64,000 nt of DNA from the NCBI GenBank assembly GCA_965231925.1, contig OZ246894.1, positions 62,001-126,000 of the forward strand, written 5' to 3'. This document shows, in pieces, positions 63,976-64,000 of the stretch. How positions within the stretch are numbered: position 1 is the first letter of the stretch; every line of letters begins with the position of its first letter. Below the pieces are notes generated by a model. The model ran no database searches, was not told the origin of the DNA, and saw nothing but the letters and a program-made list of their open reading frames with translations. This DNA comes from Poriferisodalis sp965231925. GTDB taxonomy: Bacteria > Actinomycetota > Acidimicrobiia > Acidimicrobiales > Poriferisodalaceae. The position numbers and the translations under genes were made by a program.

Positions 63976-64000
63976 GAGGAAGACCGCGAAAGACCCGCTC

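Overview
The window is a gene-dense, high-GC actinobacterial chromosome segment. GTG starts are frequent and stop/start overlaps are common. It carries three WhiB-family genes, a MazEF pair, a GlnR-type regulator, a Tad pilus locus, a futalosine-independent menaquinone (Men) gene set, complete selenocysteine insertion genes except selD, an actinobacterial acyl-CoA carboxylase with an epsilon-like subunit, and an ethylmalonyl/methylmalonyl-CoA mutase. My best placement is an Acidimicrobiia-like actinomycete (aerobic heterotroph, menaquinone-using). This is inferred from gene content, not from a marker phylogeny.

Layout. 1-5.3 kb: the tail of an ABC ATPase, small unknown genes, an Abi/HEPN protein, and mtnA next to an aldolase/short-chain dehydrogenase fusion. 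5.4-17.4 kb: menaquinone genes menE, menC, menH, menD and a MerR-isochorismate synthase fusion, interrupted by an unusual binding protein, an AlbA_2 ATPase and cdd. 17.4-21.3 kb: TetR, MttB-family methyltransferase, acyl-CoA synthetase. 21.3-25.9 kb: defence and stress genes (decayed restriction gene with its methylase and HTH partner, FEN-type nuclease, MazEF, caspase-like DUF6642-type protein). 25.9-33.1 kb: acyl-CoA carboxylase, CoA-transferase, HTTM-DCC membrane protein, MeaA-type mutase. 33.1-38.6 kb: aat, cyclophilin, lysC, asd, a dehydrogenase and tRNA-Pro. 38.7-45.8 kb: receiver protein, NfeD, WhiB, selB, selA, mrp, HesB. 45.8-54.3 kb: compact molybdenum-hydroxylase fusion, PPOX, RidA, glnR-glnA divergent from a type II glutamine synthetase, nadE. 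54.4-64 kb: sigma factor, tRNA-Sec, Tad pilus operon, two WhiB genes, tatA, and pstS behind a Pho-box-like repeat.

The most unusual content is structural. Five copies of a ~120-bp long-hairpin element (E family) and three of a related element (F family) lie mostly just downstream of genes. Their arms differ completely in sequence between copies yet stay self-complementary, while the cores are conserved. One F copy sits in frame inside menD and adds 25 residues. Other notable points are the MerR-isochorismate synthase fusion, a duplicated 3' end of tadC that survives as its own 50-codon ORF with almost only synonymous changes, an MtnA/aldolase-dehydrogenase pair that fits a DHAP-shunt salvage route, and a 30-bp minisatellite between a whiB gene and tatA.
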